A stretch of DNA of 37,716 bases. Origin: CAYQUC01 sp964514215. Its GTDB lineage: Bacteria; Pseudomonadota; Gammaproteobacteria; UBA6429; Thiohalophilaceae. Positions 1 through 7,160 of this stretch are shown here, piece by piece; position 1 is the first letter of the stretch; every line of letters starts with the position of its first letter. The stretch covers positions 1-37,716 of the forward strand of contig CAZEPW010000036.1 of assembly GCA_964514215.1 (NCBI GenBank). Reading direction: 5' to 3'. The translations under genes and the position numbers were made by a program. A model generated the notes under the pieces. That model was not told where the DNA came from and did no database searches. It saw only the letters and a list, made by a program, of their open reading frames with translations.

Positions 1-23
1 GCATTTTTGAACAGCAATAAATA

Positions 24-49
24 TTTTTCTTATCCCGAGTTCAGGTTAA
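24..49 (+). repeat. Short dispersed repeat, copy 1
   Basis: The 13-base core CTTATCCCGAGTT (29-41), preceded by a run of five T, recurs exactly at 34606-34618 in the same orientation and also after five T. Beyond the core the two copies diverge. Both copies lie in AT-rich gene-free DNA. It could be the end of a decayed mobile element or a dispersed intergenic repeat. Two copies in one window do not decide which. Confidence 0.45.
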
Positions 50-180
50 TTATTATAATTTTTTATCGTTTAATAATATTTTTTACAAAAAATTATTAAC
101 ATAATGTGAAGCATGCACGTTTTTTAAGCTCAAAGAAACCTATCTTTCGTTTTAGGCAGACGATGTATGAACCGATTTAG

Positions 181-256
181 GCGTGGTGACTGCGCATCGT
201 AGTGAGAAGGACTTCACCGTGGCATGGATCGCCACATTAAGCCATGGTTTTGGCCT
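181..256. repeat. Tandem hairpin element downstream of apaH
   Basis: Several stems sit side by side. GGTGA (185-189) pairs with TCACC (214-218), enclosing CTGCG/CGTAG (190-194 and 198-202). GTGA/TCAC (202-205 and 214-217) around GAAGGACT is an alternative fold. GTGGC/GCCAC (219-223 and 231-235) encloses ATGGATC, and GCCA/TGGC follows at 241-254. The pairing of an AGGAC-containing loop with a CATGGAT-containing hairpin matches the element between gatA and gatB, so I treat both as one dispersed structured family. It also lies where an apaH transcript would end, so a role in mRNA 3' processing is possible. Confidence 0.45.
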
Positions 257-294
257 TTCACTGCATTATCGTATATACGCTTCTTAGATACTTG

Positions 295-1125
295 CTACTC
301 GTTATATTCCGCACAGTTAACCTGATAATACTTTAATTCTTTATTAATCTTTAGAGCCGTTAATTGGTTTCCCCATAAGCAACCGGTATCAATAGCAAAT
401 ACTGTGTTTTGCAGACGAAGCCCTAGGTTTGACCAATGTCCAAAAATAATTTTATCTGATTGCATTTTTCTAGTATTTAATTCGAACCAAGGTTTTAACG
501 GTTCGCTAGAATGCTTAGCGACAAATTCTGGTGCGTTTTTTTCGGTTAAATTCAAACGTCCATCGTCATAACAAAAACGCATTCGGGTAAAGGCATTACA
601 AATATAACGCAGCCGATCCCAGCTTGTTAATTTTTCATCCCAACGATCGGGCATGTTACCATACATGTGTTCAAGAAATTCGATGTAATTGTCATTTGAT
701 AAAACACGGTGCAATTCCTGGCCATAAGCAAGCGCTGATTTTAAATCCCATTCGGCAGGAATTCCGGCATGCACCAAGGTGAAATTTAATTCTGGATCAT
801 GATGGATTAATGGTTGGTTTCTAAGCCAATGAAATAACTCATCAGCATCCGAGGCGGTTAATAAACTCGATAGTGAATCACGTTTATCTTTTTTTATACC
901 CGCTTGCACCGCTAACGCGTGCAAGTCATGGTTTCCTAAAACCATTACAGCGCTATCGCCGAGTGATTTAATGAAGCGTAGTGTTTCTAATGAATTTGGG
1001 CCGCGGTTAACTAAATCGCCAGCAAACCAAAGTGTATCATTTATTGCAGAAAAATTTATTTTACTAAGCAGATTTTGTAAATCAGTATAGCAACCCTGAA
1101 CGTCACCAATTGCATAAATTGCCAT
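295..1125 (-). CDS. apaH: Symmetrical bis(5'-nucleosyl)-tetraphosphatase ApaH
   Basis: Hydrolyses Ap4A to two ADP in the cytoplasm; it also removes NpnN caps from RNA in E. coli. The metallophosphatase signatures are in order: GDVQGC near the N terminus, GDLVNRGP, then GNHDLHAL. From the chosen start the protein is 276 residues, close to the 280 of E. coli ApaH. I chose the ATG at 1125 because translation there gives MAIYAIGDVQGCY, the family's usual N terminus. A longer reading to 1188 would add 21 unrelated residues and overlap the methyltransferase gene. It is the last gene of the lptD-surA-pdxA-rsmA-apaG-apaH type operon, seven bases after the methyltransferase stop, so translational coupling is likely. 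Family assignment is secure. Confidence 0.96.
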   Translation of the reverse strand: MAIYAIGDVQGCYTDLQNLLSKINFSAINDTLWFAGDLVNRGPNSLETLRFIKSLGDSAVMVLGNHDLHALAVQAGIKKDKRDSLSSLLTASDADELFHWLRNQPLIHHDPELNFTLVHAGIPAEWDLKSALAYGQELHRVLSNDNYIEFLEHMYGNMPDRWDEKLTSWDRLRYICNAFTRMRFCYDDGRLNLTEKNAPEFVAKHSSEPLKPWFELNTRKMQSDKIIFGHWSNLGLRLQNTVFAIDTGCLWGNQLTALKINKELKYYQVNCAEYNE

Positions 1126-1132
1126 TGTTAAT

Positions 1133-1726
1133 TTACTGCTTTTGGAGTTCGATTCGTCTAAACCAACTGCTAAGCTCGGTTTCTTCATCGGATACTAGCG
1201 TTAGGTTAGGACAGGTATTTAATAAATTTTCAAATACAACATTGGTTTGAGTTGCTATTTGCCCAATTAAAGGACTAATTAAGCGCCTGAAATAGGCTTT
1301 TTGTGTCGGTCGTAAAAATTTATCAAGGACAATAATTGTACCACCGGGTTTCGTTACCCGTACTGTTTCTAGTAAGGCTTTTTGAGAGTCGGGAACAACG
1401 GCTAAAATTAAGTGCATAATAACGATATCAAACGCGTTATCTTGATAAGGCAGTTGCATTACATCACCAACGCACAAATCCAAACTTTTTAAGGTATTCT
1501 TTGGAATTTTGCGTAACATGCCGGGAGTAATATCGATGCCGGTGTATTGTGCGTTAGTATTTAAATGTGGAACATCAAGCCCGGTACCTATTCCTGAAAT
1601 TAATACTTTTTTATTTTCTATTGTTGTGATTTGCTCAATACTTTTTTTACGCATATTGTAAGTCGCTTTAGCAACTATTTTATTATAGATAGGAGCAATA
1701 TAACGATATGAATGTTTTAAGGCCAT
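1133..1726 (-). CDS. Class I SAM-dependent methyltransferase
   Basis: A 197-residue Rossmann-fold methyltransferase of the Methyltransf_11/UbiE-like type. The SAM-binding motif I is VLISGIGTGLDVPHL around residues 41-55, followed by the acidic residue in YTGIDITPGML and the motif VTKPGGTIIVLDKF. The N terminus (LKHSYRYIAPIYNKIV) resembles small methyltransferases annotated as phosphatidylethanolamine N-methyltransferase-like, but nothing in the sequence fixes the substrate. It is 17 bases after the apaG stop and 7 before apaH, so it is co-transcribed. It is absent from the E. coli apaG-apaH arrangement, making it a lineage-specific insertion into that operon. Confidence 0.85.
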   Translation of the reverse strand: MALKHSYRYIAPIYNKIVAKATYNMRKKSIEQITTIENKKVLISGIGTGLDVPHLNTNAQYTGIDITPGMLRKIPKNTLKSLDLCVGDVMQLPYQDNAFDIVIMHLILAVVPDSQKALLETVRVTKPGGTIIVLDKFLRPTQKAYFRRLISPLIGQIATQTNVVFENLLNTCPNLTLVSDEETELSSWFRRIELQKQ

Positions 1727-1743
1727 GACAATACTCGAAAAAA

Positions 1744-2130
1744 TTAGTGCAAGGAATGAGGTGTTGATAAAGTAAAGGGAGGTATCTCTGCTTCAAATTC
1801 AACGCCATCATCGGCAATCATAAAATATTTACCGTGCATGCTGCCAACGGGCGTTTCAAGCATGGTGCCGCTAGTATATTGAAAGCCTTCTCCTGGGCTT
1901 AAATCGGGTTGTTCACCAACAACACCTTCGCCTTTTACTTCTTGAGTATTACCATCAGCATTGGTAATGATCCAGTGGCGACTAATCAGTTTCGCACCAA
2001 TCGTGCCAATGTTTTTGATAATAACAGTATATGAGAAAAAGTATCTATGTTGACTTGGATCGGATTGATGTTCGATATATTTAGTACTTACTTCTACTTC
2101 GATGGTATATTCAGGTACTTCAGTATTCAT
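1744..2130 (-). CDS. apaG: ApaG domain protein (Co2+/Mg2+ efflux-associated)
   Basis: ApaG is a small beta-sandwich protein of uncertain biochemical role. Mutants in enteric bacteria show altered cobalt resistance and magnesium efflux, which gave the family its usual label. The whole 128-residue protein fits the family. Diagnostic stretches are RYFFSYTVIIKN, SRHWIITNADG, the glycine-rich GEGVVGEQP, SPGEGFQYTSG and GSMHGKYFM. The ATG start at 2130 is supported by full-length agreement; E. coli ApaG is 125 residues. In E. coli it lies between rsmA and apaH. Here three extra genes separate it from rsmA and a methyltransferase gene separates it from apaH. Confidence 0.95.
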   Translation of the reverse strand: MNTEVPEYTIEVEVSTKYIEHQSDPSQHRYFFSYTVIIKNIGTIGAKLISRHWIITNADGNTQEVKGEGVVGEQPDLSPGEGFQYTSGTMLETPVGSMHGKYFMIADDGVEFEAEIPPFTLSTPHSLH

Positions 2131-2183
2131 TTAAAATCCAGTTTGCGTAGTTTATCAATTTCGTTAAAACAACATTCTGTTAT

Positions 2184-2459
2184 TTATTTCTTTTTTGGAT
2201 GATGCTTTAAAACATATTTAAAAGCATCTTGTATGGTGTTATCAACAGTTTTTAGCATTTCAGCACGTTCGTCCGTTTTTGTGTAGAATATCATATCTAC
2301 ATTGTGGCGAATATATCTAGCGGGTAGCTTATTTAAAGCCACGCAGGCGACATCCAGAAGAAAGTCATCGTGTTCTACATCACTCGGAACGACCACATTT
2401 TTAGTAATACTATCAAATACCAATTGTTCATAATAATTTGAAATTGAGTCAAATGGCAT
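2184..2459 (-). CDS. ComFB family protein
   Basis: A 91-residue protein that matches the late-competence ComFB family. Recognisable parts are NYYEQLVFD at the N terminus, the central DVACVALNKLPARYIRHNVDM, and a helical C terminus ending in a lysine-rich tail. ComFB is encoded in the B. subtilis comF operon, and ComFB-domain proteins in cyanobacteria have been reported as cyclic-dinucleotide receptors. Whether this one binds c-di-GMP cannot be judged from sequence alone. It has no signal peptide and should be cytoplasmic. It lies 49 bases after the metalloprotease-like gene and 53 before apaG, downstream of the CheW-LysM fusion gene. That placement suggests a shared signalling role. The family call is firm; the function is inference. 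Confidence 0.82.
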   Translation of the reverse strand: MPFDSISNYYEQLVFDSITKNVVVPSDVEHDDFLLDVACVALNKLPARYIRHNVDMIFYTKTDERAEMLKTVDNTIQDAFKYVLKHHPKKK

Positions 2460-2508
2460 GCTTTTATCCTGTAATTAATTGCTTAATACCATTAGTATAT
2501 ATGACAAT

Positions 2509-2991
2509 TTAAAAATGTAATTGTTGATTTTCTTTTATTATATTTTTCTGGATTAGCCAGTTTTTAGCGTCTTCTGCGTCCTGCTCAAACCATTTTTTTG
2601 CCGAACCCAGTCTAAAAGTGTATCCCCAGCTATCCATATCTTGGAGCATTATATTTCGATTAAAATCAGAAAGGTGATCACTTAATAGTATTTGTAGGTA
2701 ACATACTGCATTTTCCTCGTCATAATCACCCCCGGCATCGGTATCAAGTGTTGCTCTGCGTTTTTGGTCCATGCAGATATAGTGACAGGCCTCGTGCAGC
2801 AAAGAATGTATTGGGGTATCTGTTCGCACATAGAGTTTATTACTGATTAAACCGGCTTCTGAATCCCCCCAGTAGCTTCCGGGAATGTGCTGGGATTCAA
2901 TTTTTTCAATGGCTAAGCCAAATTGGGCTAATAAATCACTAATTTCAAGCGCTGAAATCTGCGAATATAAAGTGACAGACTTTTTAGTAAT
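2509..2991 (-). CDS. HExxH metalloprotease-like protein, probable ATT start
   Basis: A conserved hypothetical protein with a zinc-protease-like motif HEACH (residues 66-70) and a following acidic stretch DYDEENAVCYLQ that could supply a third ligand. The only ATG/GTG/TTG in this frame is a GTG at 2829, but family-like sequence (HIPGSYWGDSEAGL) continues upstream of it in the same frame, which is open back to 3051. I place the start at the ATT at 2989-2991, nine bases after a GGGAG Shine-Dalgarno-like sequence; this gives 160 residues. The alternative is a start at ATG 3014-3016, immediately after the upstream TAG, with a +1 shift near the TAA at about 2993-2995. No signal peptide is seen. Catalytic activity is unproven. 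Confidence 0.68.
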   Translation of the reverse strand: MTKKSVTLYSQISALEISDLLAQFGLAIEKIESQHIPGSYWGDSEAGLISNKLYVRTDTPIHSLLHEACHYICMDQKRRATLDTDAGGDYDEENAVCYLQILLSDHLSDFNRNIMLQDMDSWGYTFRLGSAKKWFEQDAEDAKNWLIQKNIIKENQQLHF

Positions 2992-3017
2992 TTTAAATAA
3001 CTCCCATGCTAGACATT

Positions 3018-5126
3018 CTATTTGGTGAATATTTGTATAATATGTACACGATCACCCGGATAAATTAAATCTGGATTCTTAATATTACTTAAACGAGCCA
3101 GTTCAGGGTAGCGATATGGATTATCGACATAAAATTTCGCAATATGCCAAAGAGTATCACCTTTAACAACAATATGGATTATTTCTTTGCTAATAATTGA
3201 TGGTGCTAGTTTAATTTGTTTTTTATTAATTATTTTTTTTGGTATTTTAATTACTTTATTTTGATTTTTAATGCTATTCGTTTTGGTGTTATTAGTCGCC
3301 ATTTTAGCGGGGTTTAACGTTTTAGGTTTACTGTTTATTGGAGTATAAAGTTTTATTGTAATGCCCTTGGAATCATTGATTACATCAGCAGTATGTTTGT
3401 TCTTCACTACGGGTACTATTTTGGATACTATTTTTTTAGGTCCCTCATTATTATTTATTCCTAATTCAATATTCGATGGATATTGTTCCGCAATAGTGTT
3501 GAATTTTTTATTTGATTTAATTAACGCTTTTTTTACTCCTGTTAATTTTTCTTTAGCTTCAGATTCTATCTTCGTTGTATTAGTTTGCTTCGGATCGGAA
3601 GCTTGAGCTTCATCTGTTGTGGTCGTTGCACTATTATTATCAGTTATGACAGGTTCTGAAGACTGGGTTGATTCCGATAGAGTTGTTGCTATGTTACTAC
3701 TAACATCAGTTGTACTTGATTCCAATGATTGGCTTGCTTCTGGTATTGTTGTTTTGCCGCTACTAATATCTAAATGGTTTGTATTCGTTGTTACTGGTTT
3801 AGTAATATTTGGTTCCGATGTTTTGGTTGCTTCTGTCATTGTGATGCTACTGCTAATATCCGAAAGACTTGTATCAGCCGTTATTGTTTGAGCTACGGTA
3901 CTAACTTCGTTGAAAGCCGTATTTTTAACTTGTTCTGTTATTGTTAATTTAGCCAGAGTCGTTTGTTGTTGAGATGAAATTAAATAATATCCAACGATTA
4001 AAATTGGGATTAATAAAATCAAACTAAGTAATAAACCACCAAAAGATTGAGTTGTACTGACGTTATTCGATGAAAAGTTAGGGGGGGATGGAATATCTTT
4101 TGTTTTTTTAATATTAGTATTTATTTTGTTTTCAGTTGTTGGATGACTTTGATAATGATTAGGTTTCGATATTTTATTTTTAGTATTTTTATTAGACAGC
4201 TTTGATTTTATTTTGTTGTTTGTTTTCGTTGTAGTATCAGCGATTACTTTATTTGTTTTTTTTACGTAAGATTTATCATGTGATGTAACGGCTAAATTTG
4301 TTTTTTTATTTTTTGTCGATTTATTATTTTCAGTGATGCTTTTAGGTATGATTTTATTTATTTTTTCAATATTTGATTTTTTGGATATGGTACGCGGTAA
4401 ACTTGGTTTTTTATCATTAGTTTTTTCTGGTTTATTGATTTCTGTGTTAGCTGTTATATCCTCATGTGTTTTTTTTGTGCTGGTGTTAGGGGTTGATTGA
4501 ATATTATTATTAGTAATATTGGAGGGAGTAATTTTATTCGTTTTTTTATTATTAGGTTTGTCGGGTGATGTACCGGATAGAGAGTCTTTTTTATTATTAA
4601 TTTTAACCGTTTTATTGCTTTTTGTCTTTGACGTTACTTTTAGAGTTGCACTTTTAATTTTTTCTAGGTGCGCGATGTACGATTTCAAATAACCAATTTG
4701 TTTTATTGTGTTGAGGTTTTCAAAGTCGGCATATAAATGAATCTCATTGTTTAAACGCAGCGTTTTTGTAAATATTGCTCTAGGGATTAATGGCGGTGGG
4801 TTTCCCCAGCCTTCACTCGGGGACTCCATAACATCAATAATTTCATCAACCCAAAAACCGATATATCCGGAAGTTAAATTAGTAATAATTACTCGACCTG
4901 GATTCAGCCACATCTCGGGAGCAACACCAAAATTGGTTCTTAGCTCACAGACGTTAACCAAGTTAGTATTAAATTTAAATATTCCAGAATGACGTGATTT
5001 TTGTCCTGGAAGTTTTGTGAGAGGAGCAGGGTGTGTTATCGAAAGAACCGATATACAGGGCGCGCAACAGAATACAGGTCCAACCCTGTATATTAAAATC
5101 GAACTGTTATCCAGAATGGTCGCCAC
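3018..5126 (-). CDS. CheW-transmembrane-LysM fusion protein
   Basis: A 702-residue protein with an unusual order of parts. Residues about 7-140 read as a CheW-like domain (LVNVCELRTNFGV, GRVIITNLTSGYIGFWVDEI). Residues about 160-360 are a Lys/Asn/Thr/Ser-rich linker with three degenerate copies of a 32-residue repeat (177-208, 237-268, 273-304). A single hydrophobic helix spans about 363-383. Residues about 386-520 are Ser/Thr-rich and more acidic. A LysM domain ends the protein (about 651-697; VVKGDTLWHIAKFY, NPDLIYPGDRVHI). Charge bias places CheW in the cytoplasm and LysM on peptidoglycan. The start is GTG with AGGA seven bases upstream. It begins 191 bases after rsmA, so it may have its own promoter. 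A role coupling cell-wall position or state to a chemosensory kinase is inference. Confidence 0.85.
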   Translation of the reverse strand: MATILDNSSILIYRVGPVFCCAPCISVLSITHPAPLTKLPGQKSRHSGIFKFNTNLVNVCELRTNFGVAPEMWLNPGRVIITNLTSGYIGFWVDEIIDVMESPSEGWGNPPPLIPRAIFTKTLRLNNEIHLYADFENLNTIKQIGYLKSYIAHLEKIKSATLKVTSKTKSNKTVKINNKKDSLSGTSPDKPNNKKTNKITPSNITNNNIQSTPNTSTKKTHEDITANTEINKPEKTNDKKPSLPRTISKKSNIEKINKIIPKSITENNKSTKNKKTNLAVTSHDKSYVKKTNKVIADTTTKTNNKIKSKLSNKNTKNKISKPNHYQSHPTTENKINTNIKKTKDIPSPPNFSSNNVSTTQSFGGLLLSLILLIPILIVGYYLISSQQQTTLAKLTITEQVKNTAFNEVSTVAQTITADTSLSDISSSITMTEATKTSEPNITKPVTTNTNHLDISSGKTTIPEASQSLESSTTDVSSNIATTLSESTQSSEPVITDNNSATTTTDEAQASDPKQTNTTKIESEAKEKLTGVKKALIKSNKKFNTIAEQYPSNIELGINNNEGPKKIVSKIVPVVKNKHTADVINDSKGITIKLYTPINSKPKTLNPAKMATNNTKTNSIKNQNKVIKIPKKIINKKQIKLAPSIISKEIIHIVVKGDTLWHIAKFYVDNPYRYPELARLSNIKNPDLIYPGDRVHIIQIFTK

Positions 5127-5317
5127 ACCGATATCCTATAAATAAATAGTGAACCTTTATATAGTATCGGCTGAAAAATTGCGTAAATTAGGTTTCAGTT
5201 CGGGTGGTTTAGTGAAAATTAGAGATATAATCTCCCGTGATTTCCGTTAGTTAATGCGAATAGCATTTATTTCATGTGGGAATGGTGGTTTTGTTAATAT
5301 AATGATGTTTTAAACAG

Positions 5318-6148
5318 TTATTCTTCTACGTGGTTTGAGGTTAACGATGCTGTTTGTGAATTTGTATAACAGTTTGATAATATGGCAAAATCATTAATAC
5401 TTAACTGTTCGGGTCTGATAGCGGGGTTGATGTCACAACGTTCAATTTGGGTGCTATCCAATAATTTTTTTATACTATTTCTGAGTGTTTTTCGTCGTTG
5501 TGAAAAAGCGCTTGTGACGAGCTGTGAAAAATCTTTTATATTAATGACTTCAACCGGTAATTTTTGGTATGGCGTTAACCGAACTAATGCCGATGTTACT
5601 TTTGGAGCGGGTGAAAATGCTTGGGGAGCAATAGAAAATAGAGATTCAATTTTACAGTAGTACTGTAGCATAACACTCAGCCGACCATAAGTTTTACTGC
5701 CGGGAGCGGCGGCCATTCTGTCAACCACTTCTTTTTGTAACATGAAGTGCATATCCTTGATTAAATTAAGTTGTGACATTAAATGAAACAGGATAGGTGT
5801 TGAAATATTGTAGGGTAAGTTTCCTATGACTCTGATTTTATTATTACTATCGAAGCCCAATTCATTTAAATTGACGGTTAATACATCGGCTTGAATAATA
5901 TTGAGTTCACCAAGATCGTTACAATTATTTTGCAATTTAGGAATAATATCCCGATCCAATTCTATTACGGTTAAATTGTTACAAATTTTTAGCAGTGGTG
6001 CTGTAATAGCGCCTAGGCCGGGACCTATTTCAATAATTGTTTGCTCGTCTTTGGGATAAATAGAATGAATAATATTTTGGATAACAGATTCATCGGTTAA
6101 GAAATTTTGGCTAAACCTTTTTCGAGCCTTGTAATTATCATTACTCAT
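5318..6148 (-). CDS. rsmA: 16S rRNA (adenine1518/1519-N6)-dimethyltransferase RsmA (KsgA)
   Basis: Dimethylates two adjacent adenines in the 3'-terminal helix of 16S rRNA during late 30S assembly. The KsgA/Dim1 features are complete: KARKRFSQNFLTD at the N terminus, SAM-binding IIEIGPGLGAIT, acidic VIELDRD, the catalytic NLPYNIS motif, then FSPAPKVTSALVRL and FSQRRKTLRNSIKKLL in the C-terminal domain. The 276-residue length is normal (273 in E. coli). The ATG overlaps the end of pdxA by eight bases, so translation is coupled. This is the last gene before the CheW-LysM insertion; in E. coli apaG would follow directly. Confidence 0.97.
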   Translation of the reverse strand: MSNDNYKARKRFSQNFLTDESVIQNIIHSIYPKDEQTIIEIGPGLGAITAPLLKICNNLTVIELDRDIIPKLQNNCNDLGELNIIQADVLTVNLNELGFDSNNKIRVIGNLPYNISTPILFHLMSQLNLIKDMHFMLQKEVVDRMAAAPGSKTYGRLSVMLQYYCKIESLFSIAPQAFSPAPKVTSALVRLTPYQKLPVEVINIKDFSQLVTSAFSQRRKTLRNSIKKLLDSTQIERCDINPAIRPEQLSINDFAILSNCYTNSQTASLTSNHVEE

Positions 6149-7142
6149 TGGTGTTGTTTTGTGTTGTTAAGCTAACGAGTTCACTTGCCATGAAGCAAGC
6201 ATTAAGCATACTGCTAGTGTCTGCAGTACCCGTTCCAGCTAACTCGATAGCCGTACCGTGATCAACCGAGGTTCGTATAAATGGCAAACCGAGAGTAATG
6301 TTGACAGCTTGCCCGAATCCTGAATATTTAAGTACCGGTAAACCCTGATCATGGAACATTGATAATACCACGTCAACGTTAGCTAATCGTTCCGGAGTAA
6401 ATGCTGTATCAGCGGGAACCGGGCCGTTAAGGATTACGTTTCGGTTTTTAAACGATTTAATAACCGGTGCAATAATATTAATTTCCTCGTCACCTAAATG
6501 CCCACCTTCACCAGCGTGTGGATTTAGGCCACAGACTAGTATATTTGGTGTGGCGATATTAAATTGGTTTTGCATGCTATTGATTAATATCTCGATGGTA
6601 GTGCTTAATTTTTCGTGAGTGATTGCTTTGCTTACTTGAGATAATGGTAAGTGAGTGGTGGCTAAGGCAACTCGAAGTGTTTTATGTGCCAGCATCATGA
6701 CAACATTTGAGTTGGTTTTATCGGCAAAAAACTCAGTGTGTCCAGTAAATGCAACGCCGGCATCGTTGATCACGGCTTTATGAATTGGTGCGGTAATAAC
6801 GGCTAAAAATTCTTTTTCCAGACAGAGCTGAGACGCTACTGACAATGTTTCTAAAACGTATTCTGCATTATCTGTATTTAATTTTCCTGCGATACAAGGA
6901 GCGGGTAGTTTTACCGGTAAAACATAAACCTCTGATTTTTTAGGTATTTGTAGTAGGGATTTATCATAAGCTATTATTTTTAACGGTAAATTAAGTTGCA
7001 CGGCTCGTTGTTGCAGTAAATTCGGATCGGCAATAACAACATATTTAAATGAATGTTGCTGTTGCGCTAGCTGGACAATTAAATCCGGGCCAATTCCAGA
7101 TGGCTCACCCGAGGTGACACAAAGTTCAAAAGCTGCGTTCAT
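6141..7142 (-). CDS. pdxA: 4-hydroxythreonine-4-phosphate dehydrogenase PdxA
   Basis: NAD-dependent oxidation and decarboxylation of 4-phosphohydroxy-L-threonine in the DXP-dependent pyridoxal phosphate pathway, in the cytoplasm. It starts TSGEPSGIGPDL and contains the metal-binding histidine contexts GHTEFFADKT, NPHAGEGGHLGDEE and MFHDQGLPVLKY. The C-terminal stretch VNITLGLPFIRTSVDHGTA is characteristic. At 333 residues it is full length. It lies 18 bases after surA and overlaps rsmA by eight bases, keeping the standard surA-pdxA-rsmA order. The PLP it helps make is the cofactor of the aminotransferase at 19981-20835, though the two genes are not linked by transcription. Confidence 0.97.
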   Translation of the reverse strand: MNAAFELCVTSGEPSGIGPDLIVQLAQQQHSFKYVVIADPNLLQQRAVQLNLPLKIIAYDKSLLQIPKKSEVYVLPVKLPAPCIAGKLNTDNAEYVLETLSVASQLCLEKEFLAVITAPIHKAVINDAGVAFTGHTEFFADKTNSNVVMMLAHKTLRVALATTHLPLSQVSKAITHEKLSTTIEILINSMQNQFNIATPNILVCGLNPHAGEGGHLGDEEINIIAPVIKSFKNRNVILNGPVPADTAFTPERLANVDVVLSMFHDQGLPVLKYSGFGQAVNITLGLPFIRTSVDHGTAIELAGTGTADTSSMLNACFMASELVSLTTQNNTNE

Positions 7143-7160
7143 TTAATAAACCAAAAATTT

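Noticed and set aside
1126..1188. Longer ApaH starting at 1188
   Set aside because: It would overlap the methyltransferase gene by 56 bases and add residues absent from ApaH; ATG at 1125 gives the standard N terminus.
2509..2829. 106-residue version of the metalloprotease-like protein starting at GTG 2829
   Set aside because: Coding sequence with family-like residues clearly continues upstream in the same frame, so the GTG is probably internal.
3361..3891. Two plus-strand open frames (81 and 90 codons) opposite the CheW-LysM gene
   Set aside because: They mirror the Ser/Thr and Lys/Asn-rich coding sequence of the minus strand, giving hydrophobic Val/Leu strings. They have no family resemblance and the minus-strand gene is clearly real.
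5127..5317. Possible small gene or RNA in the gap between rsmA and the CheW-LysM gene
   Set aside because: No open frame with a ribosome-binding site and only a 5-bp hairpin (AATGC/GCATT); more likely a promoter region.
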